38,675 nucleotides of DNA from Thermodesulfovibrio thiophilus DSM 17215 (GTDB lineage Bacteria > Nitrospirota > Thermodesulfovibrionia > Thermodesulfovibrionales > Thermodesulfovibrionaceae): NCBI RefSeq assembly GCF_000423865.1, contig NZ_AUIU01000002.1, positions 1-38,675 on the forward strand, written 5' to 3'. Below are positions 18,793 to 29,276 of this stretch, piece after piece. The position numbers were made by a program, and so were the translations under genes. Position 1 is the stretch's first letter; each line of letters begins with the position of its first letter. The notes under the pieces are model-generated. The model had not been told where the DNA came from. It did not search any database and worked only from the letters and a program-made list of their open reading frames with translations.

Positions 18793-18821
18793 TTAAAACC
18801 TCCTAATGCCTAATTGATTTG

Positions 18822-18851
18822 ATTATATCACTTTCCCTGCATCGATGACAA
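18822..18851 (-). promoter_or_regulatory. Promoter of the pdxJ-xseA-xseB-trmJ operon
   Basis: Minus strand: TTGTCA (18851-18846), 18-nt spacer, TATAAT (18827-18822) with an extended TGA directly before it. The AGGAGG site and ATG of pdxJ follow at 18804-18799 and 18792. Confidence 0.75.
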
Positions 18852-18937
18852 AACAAGAACTTAGCTATTAAAGTTTAATAATATCAGATCCCAACAATCT
18901 TATAAAAAACAATTTTTGAAAAATATGAAGCATTTAA

Positions 18938-19945
<1,008 letters not shown>

Positions 19946-19950
19946 ATTAA

Positions 19951-20106
19951 AATGGATCCCTTTGTCTGTATAAAATAAAAAATTCCACGACGGATTATTT
20001 TTACTTTACGAGCTGCGTTTGACAACCCTGCCTTCTTTATACCCTTTAAATGGTCAATGATGTCTGTTCTTTTTATGTCTTCTATGTACCTGTTACCAAA
20101 AAATGA
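19951..20106 (-). pseudogene. Possible remnant of a phage-type (tyrosine) integrase beside ssrA
   Basis: Minus-strand reading without start codon gives a 52-residue peptide from about FFGNRYIEDIKRTDIIDH to FYFIQTKGSI. It resembles the core-binding (SAM-like) domain of P4-type tyrosine recombinases: an I-x-D-I-x-x-x-D-I turn, then a helix with AARKV and a GIFYFIQTKG stretch in the place of the usual 'vFrYAi..G'. A stop lies upstream at about 20137, and the similarity ends where galE begins, so it is broken at both ends; the Arg-His-Arg-Tyr catalytic part is absent. It lies about 100 nt beyond the ssrA 3' end, a favoured integration site. Assignment by eye only. Confidence 0.45.
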
Positions 20107-20202
20107 AATTACATATAAGATAAAACTTATTGATTTTTAAGGATTTTATTTGATTTTATAAGCAGTAATAGACTATGATGGATTGTGGTAGATAACCTTA
20201 AT

Positions 20203-20553
20203 TGGTGGAGGCGGCGGGAGTCGAACCCGCGTCCGAAGGTGCTACTTCTAAGCATCTACATGCTTAGTTGGAGTTTTAAGCTTCGGGTTTCAGCTCGCCC
20301 TCCAACAGGCTTTCTAAAACCCTACAACCCTTAAATTTCTCTTAAGTGCCGGGTTATACACTTAAGATTAGCTCTGATTTATGACATCTTTCTCAAGTCT
20401 CAGAACAAAGCTTGAGAAGACGGCTACTTTTAATTAAGCAGCGAGTGCCAATTCGTTGTTGGCAGTTGTGTGTTTCCCACCTTTTTTACGTGGCGGTGAG
20501 AACCACGGCATGCAACTTAGCCCTCACTACCTCCGTCGAGTCCTTTCGCCCCC
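20203..20553 (-). ncRNA. ssrA: tmRNA (transfer-messenger RNA)
   Basis: Rescues stalled ribosomes and tags the nascent peptide for proteolysis. The 5' end GGGGGCG AAAGG ACTCGACGG (20553 downward) and 3' end GGTTCGACTCCCGCCGCCTCC-ACCA form the alanyl tRNA-like acceptor and T-arm; seven acceptor pairs, including one G-U, and the CCA is encoded. A tag reading frame at 20463-20434 gives ANNELALAA followed by TAA, a normal degradation tag ending in LAA-type residues; an upstream in-frame extension (GKHTT) cannot be excluded as the resume point. The gene follows smpB by 10 nt. Confidence 0.95.
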
Positions 20554-20563
20554 TTGTAAAAGA

Positions 20564-21007
20564 TCAATTGTTTTTAAGTGCACGCTCAATCTCTCTTTGA
20601 GCTTCTTTCTTTTTTATTATATCTCTTTTTTCGTAAGTCTTTCTACCACGGGCAAGAGCAACTTCAACTTTAACATAAGGTCCTTTAAAATAAAGTTTTA
20701 AAGGAACGAGTGTGTAACCCTGTTGCTGAATTTTTCCCTTAAGTCTCTCAATCTCTTTTCTGTGAAGAAGAAGTTTGCGTGTTCTTAATGGATCGTGGTT
20801 GTAAATATTTCCATGACTGTAAGGGCTTATATGACAATTAAGCAACCAGGCTTCGTCATCTTTGATTATTACGTAACTGTCTTTTAAATTTGCCTTACCT
20901 TCCCTAAGAGATTTAACTTCTGTTCCAGTTAGGACTATTCCTGCTTCAATAGTTTCTTCAATATTATAATCAGCATAAGCTTTTCTATTCTGACAGACTA
21001 TTTTCAT
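20564..21007 (-). CDS. smpB: SsrA-binding protein SmpB
   Basis: RNA-binding partner of tmRNA, needed to load it on stalled ribosomes. 147 residues with the family order [66 protein letters not shown] and a basic tail ([23 protein letters not shown]). The tail is the part that sits in the mRNA channel. It is immediately upstream of ssrA on the same strand, so both halves of the trans-translation system are probably made together. Confidence 0.97.
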   Translation of the reverse strand: MKIVCQNRKAYADYNIEETIEAGIVLTGTEVKSLREGKANLKDSYVIIKDDEAWLLNCHISPYSHGNIYNHDPLRTRKLLLHRKEIERLKGKIQQQGYTLVPLKLYFKGPYVKVEVALARGRKTYEKRDIIKKKEAQREIERALKNN

Positions 21008-21040
21008 GATCTGGTCTGCTTACAGCAGAGAATTTCTTCT

Positions 21041-21226
21041 TCAGGCAACTATCTTAGTTCCCTGAAAGAGGCATTTTTCTGTAACTACTCCATTAGGTGT
21101 ATGTATTTGAAATCTTGCATCATCAAGGTATTCAGAAGTTTTTAATACCTGTAATATATCGACAAGTATTGCCTGAATTTTTTCTACAGGTAAGTCTTTA
21201 AATTCAATTTCAACAATAGCTTTCAT
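21041..21226 (-). CDS. Small hypothetical protein, 61 residues
   Basis: Not recognised. The product starts MKAIVEIEFKDLPVEKI, with an alternating beta then alpha pattern and no membrane segment. The ATG at 21226 is four bases after the aminopeptidase stop, which supports translational coupling; the same frame is open further upstream but only because it reads through the aminopeptidase gene. A 33-nt gap separates it from smpB. Real gene status rests on the tight operon spacing and the protein-like composition. Confidence 0.6.
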   Translation of the reverse strand: MKAIVEIEFKDLPVEKIQAILVDILQVLKTSEYLDDARFQIHTPNGVVTEKCLFQGTKIVA

Positions 21227-21230
21227 AGTT

Positions 21231-22361
21231 TTATGATACCATAAGTTGTCCTGTTTGTAAGATTTTAATTTTTTCCCCTTCTTCAGTAACAGCATATAAA
21301 TCAGGATTAAAGAAGATAAAATCCTGATGCATGAGGGTTCTGACTCTTCCACCAAAGGAAGAGTTATCACCAAGTGCGATATGAATTGTCCCAAGAATTT
21401 TTTCTGACTCAAGAATGTTATCGGGTCTAATGGCTTTATCATTCATTCCAATACCAAGCTCTGCGATGTTTCTGTTTTCCTGTCGTTTATTTAAAATAGC
21501 CTCAAGCTCTTTTTTATATGGTTCATTACCTTCAATTGAGATAACTTCTCCTTTTTCAACTTTTAAAATCAGGGGGGATTTAAGTTTTCTCGTTGGTGCC
21601 CATTCAATAACAAGTTTTCCTTTTGCTGAACCTTCTAATGGAGCAAAAAATACTTCACCTGCCGGAAGATTACCAAAAGAGCCTCTTCTTGTTAGAATGC
21701 CTGAGTCAATATAGATTTTCCTCTTTCCTCTAAGTATCTCAATCTCCGTACCATTTGGAGTTTTTATTTTAATTTTTATTCCTCTATCAAGAATTTGTTT
21801 GACCTTTAATGCTCTATGCTTGACTGTCTTCCAGTCTGCGGTCATTGATCCATCAAGCATTGAAAGGTCAAAAAGTGGCATACTTGCATACCTTGTTCCA
21901 CAAAATTTAGTTAAGATGTCCCTGAAGTTTGTATGACTTGTTGAAAAATTAGAAAGAGCAATGACAACATTAACAGCTTCGTTACAATGCTGTTTCACAA
22001 TCTCTTTTATAAGAAGAATTTCCTGAGAAGAGATATTTTTAGAAAGAAGTTTATGAAATAGCTTTGTTTTCTTAAGGTTTTTAATTGTTTTATCGCCAAA
22101 AGCAATCTTCCAGATTGCTTCAGGCGGTTCAATACCTGGAGATCCAAGAGATGGATATTCTGCGTACAGGATTTCTTTACATAAGTCTTTCCCAATTTCT
22201 CTGATTGTTCTAGCTATTGCAACTAAAGAATGCCTTCTGTGTCTTTCCTCAACAGTTAAATTTTCATCCTCTCTGATAGTGTCAGTAAAAATTAATACCT
22301 TCTCGTAAGATTTAACTTTAAGGTTGATTTGATAAATGTTTATAATGGGCTCAAGATTCAT
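21231..22361 (-). CDS. M29-type aminopeptidase
   Basis: 376-residue metallo-aminopeptidase of the thermophilic (AmpS/T-like) family. Candidate metal ligands appear in the family order: Glu in [16 protein letters not shown], Glu in [11 protein letters not shown], His in [11 protein letters not shown], and His-Asp in LMHQDFIFF. The N-terminal half is less conserved. It would remove N-terminal residues from peptides in the cytoplasm. Its start overlaps the purF stop by four bases and it precedes the small protein and smpB genes. Confidence 0.88.
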   Translation of the reverse strand: MNLEPIINIYQINLKVKSYEKVLIFTDTIREDENLTVEERHRRHSLVAIARTIREIGKDLCKEILYAEYPSLGSPGIEPPEAIWKIAFGDKTIKNLKKTKLFHKLLSKNISSQEILLIKEIVKQHCNEAVNVVIALSNFSTSHTNFRDILTKFCGTRYASMPLFDLSMLDGSMTADWKTVKHRALKVKQILDRGIKIKIKTPNGTEIEILRGKRKIYIDSGILTRRGSFGNLPAGEVFFAPLEGSAKGKLVIEWAPTRKLKSPLILKVEKGEVISIEGNEPYKKELEAILNKRQENRNIAELGIGMNDKAIRPDNILESEKILGTIHIALGDNSSFGGRVRTLMHQDFIFFNPDLYAVTEEGEKIKILQTGQLMVS

Positions 22362-23770
22362 GAAAATAGTTCTATCTGACTTACTTTTTTAGATTCAAAC
22401 TCTATTGGATACTTACTGTTAAAGCATGCCATACAGTAGTTGGTTGAGCTGGGAATTATTTTTTTCAATCCTTCTATGCTTAAGTAACCGAGCGAATCTG
22501 CTGTGATATATTTTCTTATCTCTTCAACTTTATGAGATGATGCAATTAGTTCCTGCCTTGTTGGAGTGTCTATACCATAAAAACATGGACCAATTGCGGG
22601 TGGAGAACTTATTCTCATATGAACTTCTTTTGCTTCTCCAAGTTCTCTTATCATTTTGACAATTTTTTTTGATGTGGTTCCTCTTACAATTGAATCATCT
22701 ATAACTATCACTTTTTTCCCTTTCAGAATTTCTCGTACAGGATTAAGCTTAATCTTAACACCAAAGTGTCGTATACTCTGTTTTGGTTCTATAAAGGTCC
22801 TGCCAACATAATGATTTCTTATTAAACCGAATTCAAAAGGAATACCACTTTGCTCAGCATATCCAAGTGCTGCCGGCACTCCAGAATCAGGAACAGGAAT
22901 GACTATATCAGCATCAACCGGATGCTCTCTTGCCAGTTGTCTACCAAGCTCTTTTCTAACAGTATTTACACATATATGATCAAAAATATAGCTGTCAGGT
23001 CTCGCAAAATAAATAAATTCAAATACGCAGTGAGCCTTTTTATATGAATTGAAAATTTTTAAAGATTTTATACCACCCTCATTTATAATTAGCATTTCTC
23101 CAGGTTCAACATCTCTTATATATGTTGCTCCAATTAAGTCAAAAGCACATGTCTCGGATGCCACTATATAACTGTCATTCAGTTGCCCCAATGACAGAGG
23201 CCTGATACCATAAGGATCTCTGAGAGCTATTAATTCTGTTTCAGACATTAAAAGTATCGAAAATGCTCCTGATACCTGCCTTATAGCATTGGCAACTCGT
23301 TCATGAACTCCACCATCTCTTGCCCTTGCAATAAGATGTAAAATTATTTCACTATCTGAGGTAGTCTGAAATATTGCTCCATCCTTTTCAAGTTTACCTC
23401 TCAATCTTTCTATGTCTATAAGATTTCCATTATGAGCAATTGCAATACTGCCAAGAGAATAGGTAGCCATCAATGGCTGAACATTTTCAAGACTGCTTGA
23501 ACCTGTAGTTGAGTACCGGTTATGCCCTATTGCAATGTGTCCTGGTAGATTCTTTAAAACCTTTTCATTGAATATTTCAGCAACAAGACCGAGGGATTTC
23601 TCAAGATAAAGTCTTGAGCCATCTGATGAACAAATTCCAGCTCCCTCCTGTCCCCTATGCTGAAGAGCGTAAAGTCCGAGATAGGTAAGATTGGCAGCTT
23701 CAGGGTGGCCAAAGATACCAAAAATTCCACACTCTTCATGAATATCGAAAAAGAGATTATTTTCGTTCAT
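22358..23770 (-). CDS. purF: Amidophosphoribosyltransferase
   Basis: First committed enzyme of purine synthesis: PRPP plus glutamine to phosphoribosylamine. The N-terminal Ntn-hydrolase nucleophile is C14 in [10 protein letters not shown], so a 13-residue propeptide must be removed, as in the Bacillus-type enzyme. The PRPP-binding loop is [17 protein letters not shown]-terminal CMAC pair plus other cysteines fits the [4Fe-4S] form. 470 residues, normal. It shares a 78-nt intergenic region with the divergent dikinase-like gene. Confidence 0.97.
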   Translation of the reverse strand: MNENNLFFDIHEECGIFGIFGHPEAANLTYLGLYALQHRGQEGAGICSSDGSRLYLEKSLGLVAEIFNEKVLKNLPGHIAIGHNRYSTTGSSSLENVQPLMATYSLGSIAIAHNGNLIDIERLRGKLEKDGAIFQTTSDSEIILHLIARARDGGVHERVANAIRQVSGAFSILLMSETELIALRDPYGIRPLSLGQLNDSYIVASETCAFDLIGATYIRDVEPGEMLIINEGGIKSLKIFNSYKKAHCVFEFIYFARPDSYIFDHICVNTVRKELGRQLAREHPVDADIVIPVPDSGVPAALGYAEQSGIPFEFGLIRNHYVGRTFIEPKQSIRHFGVKIKLNPVREILKGKKVIVIDDSIVRGTTSKKIVKMIRELGEAKEVHMRISSPPAIGPCFYGIDTPTRQELIASSHKVEEIRKYITADSLGYLSIEGLKKIIPSSTNYCMACFNSKYPIEFESKKVSQIELFS

Positions 23771-23791
23771 TTATGTAAAAACCTTTATTAA

Positions 23792-23800
23792 ATTTTAACA
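23792..23800 (-). promoter_or_regulatory. Possible extended -10 for purF
   Basis: TGTTAAAAT on the minus strand, about 20 nt before the purF ATG. No good -35 is seen. It is the same nonamer as the one before lon. Confidence 0.35.
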
Positions 23801-23832
23801 TACGAAATCTTATGATTACTATAAATTTTTGA

Positions 23833-23838
23833 TATAAT
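23833..23838 (+). promoter_or_regulatory. -10 box of the dikinase-like gene
   Basis: TATAAT ten bases before the ATG at 23849, with no ribosome site between and a poor -35 (TTATGA). The geometry copies that of galE and suggests a leaderless message. Confidence 0.45.
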
Positions 23839-23848
23839 TAAATTACGA

Positions 23849-26800
23849 ATGAAACAGGTTATATGGAAAGAAGTTGAAAAAATAATGAATATTTTTTCTG
23901 CCTATCCTGGAATTTTGAAAAATGCTCTTGATTTAGCTGAAAAGTTAAAATCCTCATCTCACACACCAACCATAGCACAAGAAATAGAAACGCACTATAC
24001 AAAATATGCAGACTATTATTTAAAACATCCGCAGGGATATGACGCAACTTGCTTTTTGATTAATTACTTAATTGAGGGATTTGAGCAAACTGAAGATAAA
24101 GAAGTTTTCTTAAGAGCTGTCTTGAAAATTATTATAAAACTTCTTGAAGAAGACGAGGCAGTAAAAAACTATCTTTTCAGAAACATTATTTCAGATACTT
24201 TGAAATATTTTTATTTCATTGAGCTTGATAATTATTTATCCTATCTCGGGCTTCTAAAAAACATCAGCAAACTATTGCAAAAAAAACAAATTAATGATCC
24301 GCAGTTAATCAACTCCTTTACAAAGCTTTACCAGAAATATCTGCAGAGACTTTATTCACAATTTCTTTCAATTTTACGACCTGATGAGTATTTTAGAAAA
24401 TTTTTCATTGATGGAATTGTTTTTATAAATTCAGCCTGTGAATCCCTATTTCAAGAAATTGAAAAAATGGCTGATGAAATTCCCAAAGTCTATGATCTTG
24501 ACAAACTATTAACTATTCCTTCTGAAACTGAAATTTTAAATAAATTCAGAGAACTTCCAAAAAATTTCTTAGATTCCGGTGACTTATGGATTAATTTATT
24601 GACACATCTTCAATATCTGTGCTGGATACTTGATACAGAACAGTTAAAAGAAATTCATGAGTTTTCAATAAGAGAACTCGGACGAGCAATAAAAAATTTT
24701 TTGATTCATTCACAGCAAATAAATAATAAAAACTTTTTTTTAATTCTTGATACAGTATTTCTTCAATTTGAAAAATTTTTCTATAGACTTCCTGATGCTG
24801 TGATATTTTCACTGGAGGACATTGGAAATGCTATTTATAAAATAAAAAATAAAGAAATTTTAGATTATTATCTTGAGCACTTGATATTATCAGGGTTTCA
24901 TACCCCTCAATTTAAAGGATTTTCTGAAAATTACACTATAAATGTTAATCGCTATCATATAAATAACTTAAGGCTATGGTTTAATTTAATTTCTAAAAGC
25001 CCATTGGATACAAAAGAATTGATAGCAGCACTCTGTATTTATCTATTTTTTGGAGGAGTTCATATAAAGGATACAGACCTTTTCCAGAGAGAAATAACAA
25101 AACTTCTCAATGCTGATATTGCTCCGATATTTTATCTAGTAAAACTGCTCTTAAAGAAAATTCCTGTTTATTTTAACGAAATAAATGCAGAAGGCGAGTT
25201 ACGAATGGTTTCAACCCAAGTTGATGAAATGTTTAAAAGAAAAGATACTCTTGTACATTTTATAAGAAAGCAGATTCATGTTGAAAGCAGTCCTCTGATA
25301 ATTGATTTAATTAAAAAAACAGTAGAATTCTGGATTACTGCTGACAGAAAAGTTCTTGAAAAATATGTACCTGATGAGGTTTTAAAAGATCTTAATTTAG
25401 TTAATGAACATCTGAAAGAGCTTGGATATATATTTAAAAAACTTTCAGATTCTGAGAAATTTGGTTCTGTTGAAACCATCCTTTCAACTCCAATGGATAC
25501 AATAATGAATGAGATAAACTTGATTCCTGTCTCAGATACAGCCAAAACCAAAGCGATTTTAACAGTAAGGCTTTACCAGTTGTTGTATGCAAAATATAAA
25601 ACAGACTGCAAAGAAGTCGAAACTCTTTTAAAAGAGGCTCTTTATCTCGGATTACCAGATGCAACACCGGTAATTGAGGCTTTATCTGAAAACTCTCTAT
25701 TTAGAAAAATTGAGTCAATTATATCTTATCTTGAAAAGTTGAAAAGTATCATGACTTCATCTGAAAAATATGATGCTTTTGAAGATATAACTCACAAGAG
25801 GCATATTGTTGCAGGAATTCCTTCTGTATCAGGAAGATACAGTGAAAGAAAATTTAATGCACTTTCTGTATTTTTAAGACTTGAGAGTTTGCTTAACAGT
25901 TTTCTTGATGAAATTGAGCAACCAATAGACCTCAGCTTCATTACAAGAGCAACTCTTTTTAGAATAGAAAAATATCTTAAACTTTTTGGTAAAATTCTTG
26001 AACTTAATGGAATTTCCTCACAAAAATATATAAATACTCTTGCGATGCTGTCGGTAGCATTGGAGATAAGAAGATTCACATTCTCTCAATATATGGATAT
26101 TTTCAGAAATTTTGCTGAGTCAATAAGTGATATGGTAAATATATATTGCACAGCGCCATACAAGAAATGGCTTAAAAAAATAATAATAAAAATTTCACAA
26201 AATCTGAATAATAGAGAGCTTGATAAGTTTGAACCCATAAGTACTCTATCAGAAAAATTTTTAAGAGATACGGTTGCTCAATATCCGGGTCTAAGCCAGC
26301 TTGATAGACTTATCAGCAGAGTTATTAACGCATCATACAATCAGGCAGAAAAACTTGAATATAAAGACCTTGACCTTCTTATGACATATGACCCCAAGAA
26401 GATTATATGTGATATTTATTATCCAAAAGAGGAAATCAATGATAGAATCCATCTTGGCAATAAAGGGCATAATCTGATAAAACTTGTTCATAAAGGAATT
26501 TCTGTGCCTCCCGGATTCATTTTAACTGCTGAAGTTTTCAGGTGCAGAGAAGCAATCAATAATTTTGAACCTGTAAAAGAACATTTAAACAAAGAGATTC
26601 ATTTAGCCTTAAAAAGACTGGAAAATATTACAAAAAAAACTTTCGGAGATCCGGCTAATCCTTTACTTGTATCTGTAAGAAGCGGAGGAGCTATTTCAAT
26701 GCCTGGAATGATGAATTCTTTTTTAAATGTTGGAATTAATGAAAAAATTATAGATGGACTTATAAAACAGACTGGAAAACCATGGTTTGTCTGGGACAGT

Positions 26801-27934
26801 TACAGAAGATTTTTACAGTGCTGGGGAATGTCTTTTGGACTTGACAGAGATGAATTTGACAATATTATAAATGAATTTAAGAAAAAATATAAGACAGATT
26901 TTAAAATTCAGTTTGTTGCATCTCAGATGAAAGAAGTTGCGACGACATATAAAGAATTTATTTTATCTAAAGGTATCTATATAGAAGAGGATCCGTGGAT
27001 TCAGCTTGACATATCAATTTCACAAGTTTTCAATTCATGGTATTCAAAAAAAGCAAAGTCTTATAGGGAAATTCTAGGAATCTCTGAAGATTGGGGAACA
27101 GCGGTTGTGGTTCAGAAGATGGTATTTGGTAATTTTGATACGAATTCAGGTTCGGGAGTCTTATTTACACGAAATCCAAAAGAGTCTCTTGACAGACTTA
27201 TACTGTGGGGGGATTACACCACAGGAGCGCAAGGTGAAGATATTGTTTCAGGATTGGTGAAAACATATCCTGTTTCAATAGAACAAAAAAATATTGAAGG
27301 TCGAATCAATGAAAAATCACTTGAAGAAACATTCCCTGAAATCTATGCAGCTTTAATAGAAATTGTAGAAAAACTGATTTATAAAGAGAGATGGGATCAT
27401 CAGGAAATTGAATTCACTTTTGAAGGAAGAGGAAAAGATAATTTATATATTCTTCAGACAAGGGAAATGAGTTATGCTAAAAGAGAGCTTATGACAGTTT
27501 TTGTTCCTACTGAAATTTTGAATAAAAGCAGGCTTGGGACAGGAATCGGGGTAAGCGGTGGTGCGATATCTGGGAGATTGGTATTTGACGTGGAGGATAT
27601 AAAAGAATTTAAACTTAAGGAACCTGAAATACCTGTCATCCTTGTAAGGGCTGATACTGTTCCTGATGATATAGTTCATATTGCCTCTGCAGATGGCATT
27701 CTGACTGCCAGAGGAGGTTCTACATCTCATGCATCAATAATTGCAACAAAACTTGGTAAAACCTGTGTTGTTGGCTTTTCAAAAATGATAGTTTACCAGC
27801 ATGAAAAAAAATGCAGAATTGGCAAGAGAATACTCAAAAAGGGCGATCTGATAAGTATCGATGGAAGAAATGGTATGGTTTATCTTGGAAAGCATCCAAC
27901 ACAAACAATTTATCTCTCATCTGAATATTTTTAA
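23849..27934 (+). CDS. Large PPDK-like dikinase with unrecognised N-terminal region
   Basis: 1361 residues. From about residue 865 the protein closely follows pyruvate phosphate dikinase: LGNKGHNLIKLVHKGISVPPGF, LLVSVRSGGAISMPGMM, WDSYRRFLQCWG, DPWIQLDISISQVFNSW, WGTAVVVQKMVFGN, GVLFTRNPKESL, ILQTRE, then the mobile phosphohistidine domain with GGSTSHAS (His1294). It ends about 65 residues later, so the C-terminal PEP/pyruvate TIM barrel is absent. Residues 1-860 are helix-rich, unlike any domain I recognise. By family logic ATP would phosphorylate His1294, and the phosphate would pass to an unknown acceptor, perhaps bound by the N-terminal region. GAPDH follows 21 nt later. It could also be annotated simply as a PEP/pyruvate-binding-domain protein. 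Confidence 0.85.
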   Translation: MKQVIWKEVEKIMNIFSAYPGILKNALDLAEKLKSSSHTPTIAQEIETHYTKYADYYLKHPQGYDATCFLINYLIEGFEQTEDKEVFLRAVLKIIIKLLEEDEAVKNYLFRNIISDTLKYFYFIELDNYLSYLGLLKNISKLLQKKQINDPQLINSFTKLYQKYLQRLYSQFLSILRPDEYFRKFFIDGIVFINSACESLFQEIEKMADEIPKVYDLDKLLTIPSETEILNKFRELPKNFLDSGDLWINLLTHLQYLCWILDTEQLKEIHEFSIRELGRAIKNFLIHSQQINNKNFFLILDTVFLQFEKFFYRLPDAVIFSLEDIGNAIYKIKNKEILDYYLEHLILSGFHTPQFKGFSENYTINVNRYHINNLRLWFNLISKSPLDTKELIAALCIYLFFGGVHIKDTDLFQREITKLLNADIAPIFYLVKLLLKKIPVYFNEINAEGELRMVSTQVDEMFKRKDTLVHFIRKQIHVESSPLIIDLIKKTVEFWITADRKVLEKYVPDEVLKDLNLVNEHLKELGYIFKKLSDSEKFGSVETILSTPMDTIMNEINLIPVSDTAKTKAILTVRLYQLLYAKYKTDCKEVETLLKEALYLGLPDATPVIEALSENSLFRKIESIISYLEKLKSIMTSSEKYDAFEDITHKRHIVAGIPSVSGRYSERKFNALSVFLRLESLLNSFLDEIEQPIDLSFITRATLFRIEKYLKLFGKILELNGISSQKYINTLAMLSVALEIRRFTFSQYMDIFRNFAESISDMVNIYCTAPYKKWLKKIIIKISQNLNNRELDKFEPISTLSEKFLRDTVAQYPGLSQLDRLISRVINASYNQAEKLEYKDLDLLMTYDPKKIICDIYYPKEEINDRIHLGNKGHNLIKLVHKGISVPPGFILTAEVFRCREAINNFEPVKEHLNKEIHLALKRLENITKKTFGDPANPLLVSVRSGGAISMPGMMNSFLNVGINEKIIDGLIKQTGKPWFVWDSYRRFLQCWGMSFGLDRDEFDNIINEFKKKYKTDFKIQFVASQMKEVATTYKEFILSKGIYIEEDPWIQLDISISQVFNSWYSKKAKSYREILGISEDWGTAVVVQKMVFGNFDTNSGSGVLFTRNPKESLDRLILWGDYTTGAQGEDIVSGLVKTYPVSIEQKNIEGRINEKSLEETFPEIYAALIEIVEKLIYKERWDHQEIEFTFEGRGKDNLYILQTREMSYAKRELMTVFVPTEILNKSRLGTGIGVSGGAISGRLVFDVEDIKEFKLKEPEIPVILVRADTVPDDIVHIASADGILTARGGSTSHASIIATKLGKTCVVGFSKMIVYQHEKKCRIGKRILKKGDLISIDGRNGMVYLGKHPTQTIYLSSEYF

Positions 27935-27955
27935 ACTAAAAAGGAGGGTTAAAAA

Positions 27956-29182
27956 ATGACCAAATCTATTCTTGGAATTAATGGTCTGGGAAGAATTGGC
28001 AAGCTTACACTCTGGCATCACATTGGAAGAAAGCATTTTTCTGAAATTATTGTTAATCTTGGCAGAAAAGTTGGCAAATCTCTACAGGATGTAGCTTTTT
28101 ATATTGAACATGACTCCACATATGGAAGGCTACATAACTATCTTTATGGCTATCGTTCAAAAACCGTTGTGGAAAAAATTGATGAATCAAACTCCACAAT
28201 TGTTATTGACGGAATTCCTGTAAAAATTCTTACAGAATACAGAAACCCTAAAGACATAGGATGGGGCAGGTATGGAGCCAGACTTGTTGTAGATACAACA
28301 GGCAAATTTCTTAATCCAACACTGCCTTCTGATGTAAAAGAAGGCTCTGCAAGAGGACATCTTGATTCAGGAGCTTACAAGGTAATAATCAGTGCACCAT
28401 TTAAAATAAAAGATAAAGCAAAAGATATTCCAGATGATTCAGTAACAGTAATTATGGGGATAAATGAGGAGATGTATGACAGTAAAAAACATCTCATTAT
28501 TTCAGGAGCATCATGCACAACAACATGTCTGGCACACATGATGAAGCCACTCCTTGATTACTTTGGAGCGGAAAGAATACTGAGCGTCTCAATGGCAACA
28601 GTTCATGCTGTTACATCATCTCAGCAAGTACTTGATAGAGTTCCAAAAACCGATGCAAAGGATCTGAGAAAAATTCGCTCTGCAATGAATAATATAATTC
28701 TTACAAGCACAGGAGCAGCAAAAACACTTGCACTTGTCTTACCTGAAATGAAAAACATTGGTTTTATCGCGCAGTCAGTTAGAGTTCCTGTTGTAACAGG
28801 TTCATTGATAATACTTGTGTTGGCTTTCAAAGATGAAGAAAGCAATATCATTGATGGAGATTTGATCAATAAAATTTACAGGGATTCTGCTGAAAGACAG
28901 ACAAGAGGTTATCTTCTTTTCACTGATGATCAGAAAGTTTCAACTGATATAATTGGCTTTTTCGGTCCTGCTGCCATAATTGAAGGAAGTGAAACACATA
29001 CAAGAACTGCAATGATTACACTGGATATATCAAAAATGTGTAACATCGGCTCTCCTATTACTGATAAATTACAGATTCCTGTAACTCAGGCTGTGATATA
29101 TGGCTGGTATGACAATGAACTCGGCAGCTACACAAACATGCTCGGTGACCTTACAGTAAAAGTTGCAGAGGATGTCTATTAA
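27956..29182 (+). CDS. Divergent glyceraldehyde-3-phosphate dehydrogenase
   Basis: 408 residues against about 335 for standard GAPDH. The Rossmann motif INGLGRIGKL is near the start; the active-site segment is SGASCTTTCLAH with Cys187, and His217 sits in ATVHAVT. The C terminus has WYDNELGSYTNMLGDL. The normal Asp after the second strand (VNDL in classical NAD-GAPDH) is replaced by Leu followed by GRK, which could favour NADP. Extra length is spread over the coenzyme domain (YGARLVVDTTGKF region) and the C-terminal half. AAGGAGGG precedes the ATG. It lies 21 nt after the dikinase-like gene, probably one operon. Confidence 0.87.
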   Translation: MTKSILGINGLGRIGKLTLWHHIGRKHFSEIIVNLGRKVGKSLQDVAFYIEHDSTYGRLHNYLYGYRSKTVVEKIDESNSTIVIDGIPVKILTEYRNPKDIGWGRYGARLVVDTTGKFLNPTLPSDVKEGSARGHLDSGAYKVIISAPFKIKDKAKDIPDDSVTVIMGINEEMYDSKKHLIISGASCTTTCLAHMMKPLLDYFGAERILSVSMATVHAVTSSQQVLDRVPKTDAKDLRKIRSAMNNIILTSTGAAKTLALVLPEMKNIGFIAQSVRVPVVTGSLIILVLAFKDEESNIIDGDLINKIYRDSAERQTRGYLLFTDDQKVSTDIIGFFGPAAIIEGSETHTRTAMITLDISKMCNIGSPITDKLQIPVTQAVIYGWYDNELGSYTNMLGDLTVKVAEDVY

Positions 29183-29198
29183 TAAATTAGACATAAAA

Positions 29199-29240
29199 AA
29201 GACTTGACAAATCATACAATATAATTTAATGTAAAGTCTT
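29199..29240. promoter_or_regulatory. Dyad symmetry upstream of the cas operon
   Basis: Left arm aagacttgaca (29199-29209), 20-nt AT-rich centre, right arm tgtaaagtctt (29230-29240); 10 of 11 positions are inverted-repeat matches. A TTGACA is inside the left arm (29204-29209) and a TATAAT (29220-29225) in the centre, but these are only 10 nt apart; TTTAAT at 29225-29230 gives a 15-nt spacer. The right arm also forms its own dyad TGTAA-agtc-TTACA (29230-29243). Likely cas promoter and operator region; no U-run, so not an ordinary terminator. Confidence 0.5.
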
Positions 29241-29276
29241 ACATAGGAGTAGATGTTAATTTAAATGGATATATGA

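Noticed and set aside
21227-21442. A 133-residue version of the small protein before smpB
   Set aside because: The additional N-terminal part is a frame-shifted reading of the aminopeptidase gene.
29204-29225. TTGACA and TATAAT upstream of cas6 read as one normal sigma-70 promoter
   Set aside because: The spacer is only 10 nt, too short for a standard promoter. I kept the site as a regulatory dyad region instead.
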